This document shows, one piece after another, positions 14,987 through 24,278 of a DNA stretch of 25,259 bases. Each line of letters starts with the position of its first letter. Positions within the stretch are counted from its first letter, which is position 1. The notes beneath the pieces were generated by a model. That model worked only from the letters and a program-made list of their open reading frames with translations, was not told the DNA's origin and did not search any database. Position numbers and translations under genes: made by a program. This DNA is from Bacteroidota bacterium (GTDB lineage Bacteria > Bacteroidota > Bacteroidia > Chitinophagales > Chitinophagaceae), in assembly GCA_023423835.1 (NCBI GenBank), contig JAFAEW010000033.1, forward strand, positions 1 through 25,259, given 5' to 3'.

Positions 14987-15010
14987 GCTGTCTCAAAGAC
15001 AGCTTTTTTT
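14987..15010 (+). terminator. Intrinsic terminator after hsp20
   Basis: GCTGTCT-CAA-AGACAGC forms a 7-bp stem with a 3-base loop, followed by seven T, 26 bases after the hsp20 stop. Likely ends the hsp20 transcript. Confidence 0.85.
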
Positions 15011-15064
15011 GTGTTTGAAGCAGTATTCTTACTTTGATTTTCAATAGGCAGAAGTTATAAATCG

Positions 15065-15081
15065 CCGGTTAAAGCAACCGG
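15065..15081. other. Small hairpin between convergent genes
   Basis: CCGGTT-AAAGC-AACCGG, a 6-bp stem. Neither side has a proper T-run, so it is at best a weak terminator for the minus-strand ATPase gene ending at 15168. Confidence 0.25.
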
Positions 15082-15098
15082 AAACTCTTTTAAACATT

Positions 15099-15175
15099 GC
15101 GTTTGAGGATAATTTTGAATCATCGTGATTGGAATAGCAAAATTCTCTCCATAATACGCCGCGCACCTCAAACGC
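15099..15175. repeat. 10-bp inverted repeat at the 3' end of the ATPase gene
   Basis: GCGTTTGAGG (15099-15108) is perfectly complementary to CCTCAAACGC (15166-15175), 57 bases apart; the second arm includes the ATPase stop codon. It may form a long-range stem in the 3' end of the ATPase mRNA. No mobile-element signature accompanies it. Confidence 0.3.
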
Positions 15176-17675
15176 GCTGTTTCCGCTTTCTCCATTTATA
15201 CAGCTCAAACCAAATCACCGAAGCAAAGGCAATGACTGCAGACCATGCGATTTGCTTGAGATTCAAAGCGCTGATTTTAAAGAAGGCAGTCAGTGAGGGA
15301 ATATATAAGATCATCGCCAGCAGCACGAGGGTTGCGGAAAGCACACCTACCATTAATCCGTTTTTGTATTGGAGGGTTGAAATAGCTGAAAAATAAAACG
15401 ACCGGTTCACCAGCGTTAAAAACACGTTTGCAAAGATCAGCGTAGTGAAAACCATGGAACGCGTCATTTCCTCGTTATAGCCTTGTCTCACTGAAAACTG
15501 ATAGATGAACAAGGTGCCGGCGGTGATCGCGAGGCCCTGAAATATGCTGATGGCAAGCTCTTTTAAGTTGAAGAAGGTGTTCTCCATTTTCCGGGGCGGA
15601 CGTTGCATGGCATTGTCTTCCAAAGGCTCATTTTCATAGACAATCGAACAGGTGGGACCCATGATTAATTCTAAAAAAATCACGTGCACCGGCGTGAATA
15701 TTGCCGGATACATCCAGCCGAAGATCAACGGCAATGCCACTGTCAAAATGATGGGAATGTGAATGGAAATGATGTATTGAATCGCCTTCTTCAGGTTAGC
15801 ATAAATCTTTCTGCCCATGGCTACGGCATCTACCATCTTTCCAAAATCATCATTGGTCAAAATCAGTGAAGAGGCTTCCTTGGCAATTTCTGAACCTCTT
15901 TTCCCCATCGCGATGCCGATGGTTGCTGCCTTCAGCGCAGGGCCGTCATTTACGCCGTCGCCGGTCATTCCCACAATCTCATCCTGCTTTTTCAGGCTTT
16001 CAATGATCTTTAATTTAACCTCAGGAAACATGCGGGTAAAAAGATTATTCTGCGCCACCGCTTTGTCAAATCCCGCCTGATCCAGCTGCAATAGCTCATT
16101 GCTTGTTATCGCATTTTCGTAACCCCTGAAATGCGCCTGCCTCGCGATCGCTGCTGTTGTTACAGGATTATCGCCGGTGATGATCTTCAGTTTGATACCC
16201 GCATCATAAAGCTGTTTGAATACCTGCGCAATGTTCTTTTTCGGCGGATCGTAAAAGCCGAGTAGTCCGAGAAAGTTGATGGAAAATTCCTGCTGGCTTT
16301 TAGGGAAATCATTTCCTTCAAATTCAATGTAGCCGACGGCAAGCACCCGCAAGCCCTCTGCAGCAAAGGATTCCAAACGGGCGTCGACCTTCGTTTTCTG
16401 TTCTTCGGTTAAGGAAGATGATGCTAAGATTGCCTCCGGTGCGCCTTTTACGGCAATGATCCGTTCGCCGTTTTTATTTTCAAACACATGCGTCATCATG
16501 GGCGGCTTTCCACTTAAAGGATACTCATGGATCATATGAAATTCGCTGCGCAAATCTGCTGCGGTATTATGCTGATAAGCGAGGTGAATCGCTTTTTCCA
16601 TGGCATCGAAGGGAACCGTTTCGCTGGCCCACATGGCGGTGCTGATCAGCCGTTGAGCTGAAGCGGTCTGCCACTGCTCAGGCGTTGCCGTTTTATCCGC
16701 CACAAAATCGTAGATCTTTTTTATTTCCATCCGGTTTTCGGTGATGGTACCGGTTTTGTCGGTGCACAACACGGTGGCCGTACCGAGCGCTTCCACCGTG
16801 GAGGTATCTTTTACTATAACGCCCATCTGCATCAGCCGCCAGGCACCCAGGGCCATAAAGGTGGCCAGGGCGACCGGAATTTCTTCGGGCAAAACCGACA
16901 TGGCGATTGTCAGTCCTTTCAGGAGACTGTCTAAAATATCGCCGGACTGAAAATAGTTGATGCCCCAGATGATCAGAAATATGGAGCCGCCGGCCAGTGC
17001 CATCCATTTTACAAAGCTGCTGATCTGTTTTTGCAAAGGCGTTTTTTCTTTCTGGATCGTTTGAATCGACTTTCCTAAAGCGCCTAATTTGGTTTGTGCT
17101 CCGATAGCCGTTACTTCAAACACGCATTGGCCCGATTCGGCCAGCGTTCCGCTATAGAGTTGGTTATTTTCTTTAGAATCAAGATCCTTGGTGACGCTGA
17201 ATGATTCACCGGTAAGGATGGATTCGTTCACCGAAAAGTCGTTCAATTGTTTCGCTACACCGTCGGCCGGGATCAGTTCGCCTTCCGAAACCACCACATA
17301 ATCGCCCACTACAATCTCTTCCGACGCCAGGTGAACAACCGCGTTATTCCGGATGACCGTTGCATGTGGTTGCGTAAATTCCTTTAGTGCATTTAAGGCA
17401 TTTTGACTTCTGTTGTCCTGGTAAATAGAAATTGCAGAGACCAAAATAATGGCGCCCGACATAAACCAGGCATCCGAAAATTGACCCAAAATAAAATAGA
17501 TCACTGCTGCAGCCACCAGCAAAATGAACATCGGTTCCGTAACGGCATCTTTCAGCGAGCGCCACAACGGGTTTTTAGATTCCGACGCTATTTTATTACT
17601 CCCCCATTTGCTGCGGGATATCGCTACTTCTTCCGCGGTAAGACCCGTATATGGAAAAGGATTCGCTTTTGTCAT
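15168..17675 (-). CDS. Cation-transporting P-type ATPase, P2-like, specificity unknown
   Basis: 835 residues with the full P-type core. TGES (155-158) lies in the actuator domain, DKTGT with phosphorylated D306 (306-310), KGAPE (410-414) in the nucleotide domain, and TGDGVND (571-577) as the hinge. About ten membrane helices are expected. Helix M4 reads VLPEEIPVALATF rather than the P-E-G-L-P of SERCA-type calcium pumps. M6 reads VIFLELIMGPTCSIVYENEP and lacks the N-x-x-T-D calcium ligands. It thus belongs to a P2-like branch whose ion is not known from sequence, though databases often call it calcium-translocating. ATG at 17675 follows a TAnnTTTG promoter. It is convergent with hsp20 and stands alone. 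Confidence 0.85.
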   Translation of the reverse strand: MTKANPFPYTGLTAEEVAISRSKWGSNKIASESKNPLWRSLKDAVTEPMFILLVAAAVIYFILGQFSDAWFMSGAIILVSAISIYQDNRSQNALNALKEFTQPHATVIRNNAVVHLASEEIVVGDYVVVSEGELIPADGVAKQLNDFSVNESILTGESFSVTKDLDSKENNQLYSGTLAESGQCVFEVTAIGAQTKLGALGKSIQTIQKEKTPLQKQISSFVKWMALAGGSIFLIIWGINYFQSGDILDSLLKGLTIAMSVLPEEIPVALATFMALGAWRLMQMGVIVKDTSTVEALGTATVLCTDKTGTITENRMEIKKIYDFVADKTATPEQWQTASAQRLISTAMWASETVPFDAMEKAIHLAYQHNTAADLRSEFHMIHEYPLSGKPPMMTHVFENKNGERIIAVKGAPEAILASSSLTEEQKTKVDARLESFAAEGLRVLAVGYIEFEGNDFPKSQQEFSINFLGLLGFYDPPKKNIAQVFKQLYDAGIKLKIITGDNPVTTAAIARQAHFRGYENAITSNELLQLDQAGFDKAVAQNNLFTRMFPEVKLKIIESLKKQDEIVGMTGDGVNDGPALKAATIGIAMGKRGSEIAKEASSLILTNDDFGKMVDAVAMGRKIYANLKKAIQYIISIHIPIILTVALPLIFGWMYPAIFTPVHVIFLELIMGPTCSIVYENEPLEDNAMQRPPRKMENTFFNLKELAISIFQGLAITAGTLFIYQFSVRQGYNEEMTRSMVFTTLIFANVFLTLVNRSFYFSAISTLQYKNGLMVGVLSATLVLLAMILYIPSLTAFFKISALNLKQIAWSAVIAFASVIWFELYKWRKRKQRV

Positions 17676-18177
17676 TTTGAAACGGATAGCATGAATATCA
17701 AATCTATAGTTGAAATTAATCTTACTCTTCTTCCTTATTAATAAGCATTCTCCACAGCACCGGCAAACAAATATACTTTAAAAAGGATGGAAGAAGATTG
17801 GTTGGTGGATAGGTAGGTGAGAGACAGCGGTGTGATTGGGGAAAAGGATTGCCGAATAGGTATGAGAAACACCGCTTTACCTTGCAGCGTGGGCATTGTT
17901 GAAGTGAGAATTACTGATGCCTGGATTTATTCTGAAGCTGAATAGAAGCGTTGGCAAAAAGCAAGTACCATGAGGAAAGAGTGGCTCTTGCTACGGGAAG
18001 GCGAAGGTGGCAATTGTCAAGGCTTGTGTGTTGGCTTAGCTACAGTAGGCTGAAGTCAAACTTCTGAATTGAATTACTGAACGTACAAGTGAGTGACACA
18101 ACGGAAGTTGAAATTTGTACTGATGCAGGTGTTAAAAAAACCCTAGCAAAATCGTTCCATTCTGCCCGCACTTTCGA
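17676..18177. other. Gene-poor junction between the ATPase and the defence cassette
   Basis: About 500 bases. The left ~100 bases hold the ATPase promoter. From ~17800 to 18080 the sequence is G-rich on the plus strand and unlike either neighbour. It contains a perfect 8-bp inverted repeat AGCGGTGT (17826-17833) / ACACCGCT (17869-17876). Only tiny ORFs are seen, such as 27 codons from ATG 17862. No tRNA, direct repeat or integrase remnant is recognised. It could be the edge of a horizontally acquired island; this is inference. Confidence 0.4.
17768..17775 (-). promoter_or_regulatory. Bacteroidota -7 promoter element for the P-type ATPase
   Basis: The minus strand reads TATATTTG, an exact TAnnTTTG match, about 92 bases before the ATPase ATG at 17675. 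No convincing -33 box is seen. Confidence 0.45.
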
Positions 18178-20544
18178 TTATATTTTAAAGCCATACTTTG
18201 ATATGAATTGGAAATTCATCAGGCAGTATTTCTTTTTAAGGTCAGTAAGTGCTTCTTTTCCTTCGACGATATGCCACATCATGGTGAATTGATAATCTTT
18301 CAACTTTTTGTTCCTTCTGTCCCAAGCAACCATCTTTTTAATTAATTCCATATCTATTTGTGGGTTATTAGTGTTTTTTTGCTCTGCATTTAATTCATCA
18401 ATATCATACAATAACTCCGGTGCTTTCATAATAACAGTATCTAAGATTCTTATTCCCACAAGTCTCTCATTATCTAAAATCTTAGAGTTTGTTCTTACCC
18501 GGTAAGCTATACTTTCTAAAACATTTATTTGATTGCTAGATAACTCTTGTGTTTCAGTTCCCCAACGATCTATTTTCTTCCATACTGAAACCGGTACTGA
18601 CCTTATCTTAGCAATATCCTCCTTTATTTGTTCTGCTATACCTTCATCTTCAGAAATAATAAGTCTTTTAGAAAGGTTCTTTTTATCTATCAAATCTTGC
18701 TTTATAGATGAAAGGTTAAAATTAAATTCATGGCTTTTTATTTGTATCCAGCATTCTTCTTTTTTAGCCCATTCTCCATAAAGACCGCCTGGTGCAGTTT
18801 CCTTTATGAATGGTTCTATTGCACTCATCATTCCATGCAACAGTTTTTTCATGGAAGCTGAAACATCCTGGGTTTTCCATATTTTAAACAGGTCAAGCTG
18901 GTCTTTTGTAAGACAGTTAAGAAGTGTTATAGCATAAGGAACAGTTATATAACGCATATCGCCAATCGCGTTTGGCTTTATACCATATACCTTTTCCGCT
19001 GCCCGGTATAGAATTGCTTTAGCAATTGTATCTTCAAAATAGACGTTATTCAGCTTTTTTTCGAGATTGTAGTTCATGAATTGAACATAATTCTTTTGAT
19101 TACCCCGAACAACGAAATGAGGACCAATCAATACTTTTTTGCCATCGATAACTTCCTTGTAAGCATTAATATACTTTGCTAATTCTTCTTTATTGAATAG
19201 TTGATGTTTTGGATTCTTTAAGTCAAAGGCTTTTTTCCGAGATGGTGTAAAGCCGTCTTTTATCATAGCATTTTTATATTGCCCTCTAGCTCTTTCATAG
19301 AACCATTTGGTTTGTATCGCTTTGATGTCAGTTATAGGAGTGAAAACGTTTCTCGATAATTTTTCTAATTCAATATGATAAGGTCGATTACTACTTAAAT
19401 CAGAAACAGAAACTTTGTTTTGAGTGTTTGCATATTCCGATATCCGGGAAACTATCTCACTAAATTTTTCTTTATTCTTTACGACCGATAGTTTAACCTG
19501 TACAAAGATGTTTGATATATCCGCCTTGTCCTTTTTTTGAGTATGATAAATTGATGCTGTAGTTTGTCCCCCATTTACAATTTGCAGATCCTTTACAACT
19601 GAAATAATCTTACCATTTCCATCTGCGCTATTCTCTAATTCAATTTCATCAGCGGTCGCTGCGATGCCGTTATTAAAGGCTAAAAACATTTCCGGTTCTT
19701 TCAGTATGGTTGACTTAATACCCTTATTGATTTTACCACTAAACTGTAAGAAAGAACGGACATTTTGCTCTAACAGCCTTGAGCCAAATCTTTCATAAAT
19801 AGCAGCTAATGCTTCACCCGGAATAATGGCCAGATATGATTGGTATTCTTCGTTTACTGAAGGTGATGGAATACACGGTACACTAAATCCTTCAGCTTTA
19901 AAATTTATCTCAATAGGAATATGAGATTTTTCGGTGATATTATACAGGCTTTCAAGGTCAAAAATTTTGTAATAAAAGTTATAACCGGAAATAACGGTAT
20001 TAGATGGAAAATCCCCTTTATAAGATCCGTTTGTGATGATGAAGGCATTAACACGGACCAGATTCTCCCTGATATCCGGCGATTTAGCCAAAGTATAGGC
20101 AAAGTGAAATATTTCTGACGATTCCTCTATTTCATCAACATACTCATTTTTGAAATAACTTGATTTTTCGTTTTCTATTGAATAGATAGCTTTTCTGAAA
20201 AAGTTTAATATTCTTTTAGATGCAGTTTCAACATCTGCATTGGATATTCGGGAAATTTCATCTGTCCCTTTAAATATGGTGATGAATATATCTACTGTTT
20301 CGTAGTTTTCTGAAATAGCATAAGCATTTATCTTGTGTTGTTTTGGGGTTCCTAAACCCTTTTCGTCATATTTAACAACAACGTTTTCTGATTCACCTGC
20401 CGCTGCTAACAAGTCTACTGCGTACTGAGTAAATACCTGCTCAGTTGCAGCGCCTTCATCATCGGTCAATTGGGTAACCGATATATCCTGCATCAGGGTG
20501 GTGTAAAACTTCTCTAATTCCGGATTTTCAATTGAGTTGCTCAT
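18178..20544 (-). CDS. AIPR (abortive infection phage resistance) family protein
   Basis: 788 residues. The family core is clear: NVRSFLQFSGKINKGI (261-276), FLAFNNGIAATADEI (287-301) and LQIVNGGQTTASI (320-332). Upstream, KINAYAISENYETVDIFITI (71-90) resembles the N-terminal nuclease-like region of AIPR proteins, but catalytic residues cannot be fixed. About 270 C-terminal residues beyond the core have no recognised motif. The family is linked to phage resistance and restriction-type gene clusters, often beside Z1, DUF4420 and GHKL ATPase genes, exactly as here. ATG at 20544 overlaps the preceding stop by four bases. It is the last gene of the cassette and visibly AT-rich compared with the ilv and carotenoid genes. 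Confidence 0.85.
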   Translation of the reverse strand: MSNSIENPELEKFYTTLMQDISVTQLTDDEGAATEQVFTQYAVDLLAAAGESENVVVKYDEKGLGTPKQHKINAYAISENYETVDIFITIFKGTDEISRISNADVETASKRILNFFRKAIYSIENEKSSYFKNEYVDEIEESSEIFHFAYTLAKSPDIRENLVRVNAFIITNGSYKGDFPSNTVISGYNFYYKIFDLESLYNITEKSHIPIEINFKAEGFSVPCIPSPSVNEEYQSYLAIIPGEALAAIYERFGSRLLEQNVRSFLQFSGKINKGIKSTILKEPEMFLAFNNGIAATADEIELENSADGNGKIISVVKDLQIVNGGQTTASIYHTQKKDKADISNIFVQVKLSVVKNKEKFSEIVSRISEYANTQNKVSVSDLSSNRPYHIELEKLSRNVFTPITDIKAIQTKWFYERARGQYKNAMIKDGFTPSRKKAFDLKNPKHQLFNKEELAKYINAYKEVIDGKKVLIGPHFVVRGNQKNYVQFMNYNLEKKLNNVYFEDTIAKAILYRAAEKVYGIKPNAIGDMRYITVPYAITLLNCLTKDQLDLFKIWKTQDVSASMKKLLHGMMSAIEPFIKETAPGGLYGEWAKKEECWIQIKSHEFNFNLSSIKQDLIDKKNLSKRLIISEDEGIAEQIKEDIAKIRSVPVSVWKKIDRWGTETQELSSNQINVLESIAYRVRTNSKILDNERLVGIRILDTVIMKAPELLYDIDELNAEQKNTNNPQIDMELIKKMVAWDRRNKKLKDYQFTMMWHIVEGKEALTDLKKKYCLMNFQFISKYGFKI

Positions 20545-21542
20545 TGTAATGTTATGGTTTCAAAAACAGATTGTTCTGTTTGTTTAAAGTCTTCGCATTG
20601 AGATGAAATAATAGAATATTTTACATCACCCACACCACTTCGGATTTCATTCTCCTGTATCCGGGGAAATTCATTCTCTACTAAATAAAATGTATCCTGT
20701 CTGATGAAATAGCCAATGGAATCATAGGCACTGAAATGTTGTTGAAAATATCCAGCCTCAAGAAGTTTAGACCGGAAACGGTTAACAGCTATAAGATCCG
20801 AATCAAGTAAAAGGGTTATAGCAGCTACAATCTGATTTAATGTTTCTCCACTTTCCTGCACTTTCTCCAAGGAAACATGGTATAAGTACAATCTTTCAAG
20901 ATGAGTGATGTCCAGTTGTCTTTCACTGTTGATCTGAATTTTCTGATGATTGCTGCCATGGGTTGTCTTTACCTCCAATGCCCAGTTATTCCTTTGAAAG
21001 TCTCTCACTTCGCTGCCCGGCCCAACCCATGAATTCAAGACTTCAGAAAAATTACTATTGTGGTGCAGATACTTTCGCAGAAAATACAACTCTCCAAACA
21101 ACCCTCTTTGTTCTTCGGGCGACAACCCCCCGGAAGCAATTTTTGTGAATAACGTTTTCCATTTTTCAAACCTGTTCAATAAGGTTTTCACCAGCAATTT
21201 CTCATTGGCTTCTGCGGCAATATGCTGGATGAGGTCCTCGCACAAAACTGAAAAAATATCTTTGTGCTGATTGTTTGTCAACTTGAATACGAGTATTTTC
21301 TTATCTGATTTGTCGGGATCCTGAACAAGTTCAATCTGAATTTCCTGAAGACAATCAAACTGTGAAATATCGATCTCAATGGAGTCACTTACCAGACTGG
21401 CAATACATAATTGTTTTTCCGGTTGCTGCAGAGCCACAAATACATCTGGTAATACAGACCCTGAATATCTTTTCAGCAGTAAACCTTGGCTGAAGGAAGT
21501 GTCATTCATTAATTCATCCCATATTTGTTCAATCCTCATCAT
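20541..21542 (-). CDS. PD-(D/E)XK motif protein (DUF4420-type putative nuclease)
   Basis: 333 residues from ATG at 21542 (MMRIEQIWDELMND). The frame is open further upstream, but this start has a GAGGAGGAGGAA SD inside the end of the Z1 gene, overlapping it by 14 bases. The probable nuclease core is RGLFGELYFL with E151, then D181 in SEVRDFQ and E190-V-K192 in WALEVKTT, fitting D-x(8)-E-x-K. The fold is that of restriction-type endonucleases, and the family regularly accompanies Z1 and AIPR genes. It is the best candidate for the DNA-cutting component. Whether it is active, and on which DNA, cannot be read. Confidence 0.82.
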   Translation of the reverse strand: MMRIEQIWDELMNDTSFSQGLLLKRYSGSVLPDVFVALQQPEKQLCIASLVSDSIEIDISQFDCLQEIQIELVQDPDKSDKKILVFKLTNNQHKDIFSVLCEDLIQHIAAEANEKLLVKTLLNRFEKWKTLFTKIASGGLSPEEQRGLFGELYFLRKYLHHNSNFSEVLNSWVGPGSEVRDFQRNNWALEVKTTHGSNHQKIQINSERQLDITHLERLYLYHVSLEKVQESGETLNQIVAAITLLLDSDLIAVNRFRSKLLEAGYFQQHFSAYDSIGYFIRQDTFYLVENEFPRIQENEIRSGVGDVKYSIISSQCEDFKQTEQSVFETITLQ

Positions 21543-24267
21543 CCATTTCCTCCTCCTCAAGGTCGTTTTCGTGATTAAATATGTTGAGCAGTTGATCATG
21601 AACAGCATAACTGACCATGGCGTTGAATCTGCTGGATGGGAAGCTTATTGCGTACCCTACTATCGGGTTGTCTTCAAATGATAACCCTGCTTCTTCCGGA
21701 TTCAAAAAATATATGAGCAACAGCGGCTTTCGGGGATCACGTATTTCATTTCGGACTATTTCACCACTGATATAGGATGGCTGGCCATCTTTCCCCCTCT
21801 GCCGCCAATATTCAATCGTTCTGTTCCAGGCTCTATCCTGTTCAGTGTCAGTCAGGTCTATTATTTCGTCTCCCGGACTGATAATATGTGAACGCTTTAT
21901 ATAATAGTTGTCAGTTGAAGAATTTCTTTCATCCTGACGCCTGTTAAACAAACCAATATCCAGTGCGTCGCTCCCCTTTTTAATCTTATAGCGCAAATGA
22001 GCAGTCTTTTTTGACATTACCGCCACCCTCCAATCCTTCAGCTCGTTGTTGGCTACCTGTAAGTTAATAAATCTGATAAGATTATTCGGATCTGCACGTT
22101 TCAGGTTTTCTGAAAGTTTAAAACGATAAAGTAAAGACTTAACGTTCTCAACACTAACATCAAACCACAGGTAGTTGTTTTTTCTGATTTCCGGCTCTCC
22201 GGGAAGTTCGCTGACAAACTCTTTTATTGCCTGCAGATTGGAAGATATAACCTCAGCCTTTTTCTGAAATTCATAAGATTCAACGAGCCTGCCTGCCCAC
22301 GAAACGGTCACCGTTGTTGCTCTCCTGATTTTATTACTGGCAGAAATCTGAAGCACTCCCGGATGCGTCCTTACTTTCAATGCATACTGCTCAGGCGTGG
22401 CGCCCACGGTATCGCTCATATAATCAAATTCATTTCTTAGCTCTTCAGAGGCGTGCGTAATATGGCAAAACCATTCATTTAGCTGCCTGCTTGTAAATAA
22501 CCTGCATAGGTCTGCATAACCGGACCTGTAACCAAACCATCGGCCCATCTGCATTAACGAATCGTACATTCGTGATGAACGTAAATAATAACTTACAGAC
22601 AAACCTTCAAGTGTTAATCCCCTTGAGAGTTTGTTGCCTCCAACTGCAATTACAGATAGCCCGTTTGGATGATCATAATAATTCAGGGCATCAGCGGATC
22701 CCATATTTATCTCTTTAACTAATATTCTTGAGGCAGCTTCGTGCAGATGTTGTTTCACATCTTCCCATTTGTGAACCTGAATCTGCCCATCAATTGATGC
22801 CAGTTTTGACTTCAGAATCTGTGAACTAATCGTAGTATAAGATTTATAATTATCATGATCTTCTTCAAAGGATTGCCTGAATTCATTCAGAACCGATGGC
22901 ATTTTCATTTCTATACCTCTCCGGTAAAAATCAAAAACGTTTTCTACAAGCGATTTTAGTTCATGCTGCCACGCTCTTAATCTGGAAACGTGAATAAGCA
23001 TTGAATTGTGCACGGCTGTTTGTCCCCTTAATCTTCTTATTGCACAGGTGAGGATAAAACATTTGATGGCGGTTTTAAGTGATTCGGGCACTTCAGTCGG
23101 GGTTCTTCGGTTATCAACCAGACCCGAATGATCGTCTATTCTTTTTACAATTGGTAATACATCGTCAGATTCCTCGTCATCTTCCACCAGCCTGAATCCA
23201 AAAACTTTATCCGGACCAATATAATTTGACGGAGCAGGCAGATTGACAATAAAATCCCGCGGAAATAAGTTATCCTCCTCAATTGGAATAAAAATATTTG
23301 CAAATGGTGTGGCTGTATAACCTACATAACCACTTTTATCAAAAAGGCGTATTATGCTTCTTATCAAGTCGTTTATTCTGGTAGCAGGATCCTCATCCGG
23401 ATTCGTATTGATTGAGGCATTGTCCGCCTCATCATCTATTAATAATAACGATTTACTTCTGATCACCCTTCGGCCATCCACTTCCACGCCTTTCGAACTC
23501 AGCCATTGCAGTAACCGGTTTAGTATGGTTGCATTCTTTTTTACTACCAGAACCAAAGGGTCTCTCATTCCAAAATTAATACCTGACGAATTAGCGGCAG
23601 CAGTATTGAAATCTGAAATGCTTGTGGTTAATGAATGTGCTATCGCATTCTGGTTGAAGCGGCCCACACCAATCCAGGTATTATGTTCACGGAATGCCCT
23701 TTCATGTTGTGTGTCGAAACCAAGAAAACCTTCGTCAATACGGAGTTGAGTCTGACTTCTTAAATTATTATGTATGCCTGCAAGAACAATAATCAGATTA
23801 AAACCAGCGTCTGCTGCTTTACAGATCAGGCCTGTATAATTAGCGGTCTTACCGGATTGTACCTGTCCGACCACAAGACCGTATTTACTTATCACTGCAT
23901 TTATTTGCGGGTCAAACAGACCATCTAATGTACGGTCTGTTAATCTGTCCAGTTGGTTTAATACTGTATCAGCAAAGTTTTTTTCATACTGCAGATAATC
24001 TCTGTATCTGTTCCAGAATTTAAAGTCAATGCCGGCTTTTCGGGCATTAATCCATGGAAGCCTCCTTTCGTTATCTTCAATTACCCTGAAATCCTCAATA
24101 CGTACGTTATATATCGATTGAATTTCTCTTATGAGTACATCTTTTTCTACGGAAGAATATAATGGTAAAGAAAGTGCCATATCCACGGCAGCATCAATCT
24201 CATTTCTGCTAACACTACCTGTTTGAGGGAGAAAAGTTCTGACAGTTTTAATGGCCTGCTGAAGCAT
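21529..24267 (-). CDS. Z1 domain protein (SF2 helicase-like ATPase)
   Basis: 912 residues. Walker A is GQVQSGKT (134-141), Walker B LLLIDDEAD (274-282), and a motif III-like GYTATPFANIF follows at 316-326. The second half carries the Z1 hallmarks GGNKLSRGLTLEGL (543-556) and QMGRWFGYRSGY (573-584), the latter with the motif VI arginines. The C-terminal ~300 residues are of unknown fold and end in an acidic EEEEMDDED tail. The arrangement suggests an ATP-driven DNA translocase or helicase serving the neighbouring nuclease. It starts 11 bases after the GHKL ATPase stop, with a weak SD, and its end carries the SD of the next gene. Confidence 0.88.
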   Translation of the reverse strand: MLQQAIKTVRTFLPQTGSVSRNEIDAAVDMALSLPLYSSVEKDVLIREIQSIYNVRIEDFRVIEDNERRLPWINARKAGIDFKFWNRYRDYLQYEKNFADTVLNQLDRLTDRTLDGLFDPQINAVISKYGLVVGQVQSGKTANYTGLICKAADAGFNLIIVLAGIHNNLRSQTQLRIDEGFLGFDTQHERAFREHNTWIGVGRFNQNAIAHSLTTSISDFNTAAANSSGINFGMRDPLVLVVKKNATILNRLLQWLSSKGVEVDGRRVIRSKSLLLIDDEADNASINTNPDEDPATRINDLIRSIIRLFDKSGYVGYTATPFANIFIPIEEDNLFPRDFIVNLPAPSNYIGPDKVFGFRLVEDDEESDDVLPIVKRIDDHSGLVDNRRTPTEVPESLKTAIKCFILTCAIRRLRGQTAVHNSMLIHVSRLRAWQHELKSLVENVFDFYRRGIEMKMPSVLNEFRQSFEEDHDNYKSYTTISSQILKSKLASIDGQIQVHKWEDVKQHLHEAASRILVKEINMGSADALNYYDHPNGLSVIAVGGNKLSRGLTLEGLSVSYYLRSSRMYDSLMQMGRWFGYRSGYADLCRLFTSRQLNEWFCHITHASEELRNEFDYMSDTVGATPEQYALKVRTHPGVLQISASNKIRRATTVTVSWAGRLVESYEFQKKAEVISSNLQAIKEFVSELPGEPEIRKNNYLWFDVSVENVKSLLYRFKLSENLKRADPNNLIRFINLQVANNELKDWRVAVMSKKTAHLRYKIKKGSDALDIGLFNRRQDERNSSTDNYYIKRSHIISPGDEIIDLTDTEQDRAWNRTIEYWRQRGKDGQPSYISGEIVRNEIRDPRKPLLLIYFLNPEEAGLSFEDNPIVGYAISFPSSRFNAMVSYAVHDQLLNIFNHENDLEEEEMDDED

Positions 24268-24278
24268 ATATAATCGTT

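Noticed and set aside
18083..18120. GTACAA...TTGTAC inverted repeat considered as a mobile-element end
   Set aside because: Only six bases per arm, with no transposase or target duplication nearby; expected by chance in AT-rich DNA.
18133..18139. Run of A (T on the minus strand) after the AIPR stop considered as a terminator
   Set aside because: No stem precedes the T-run on the minus strand, so intrinsic termination is not supported.
18089..18292. 67-codon plus-strand ORF at the 3' end of the AIPR gene
   Set aside because: It starts with GTG without a ribosome site, and more than half overlaps the AIPR gene in antisense; no family features.
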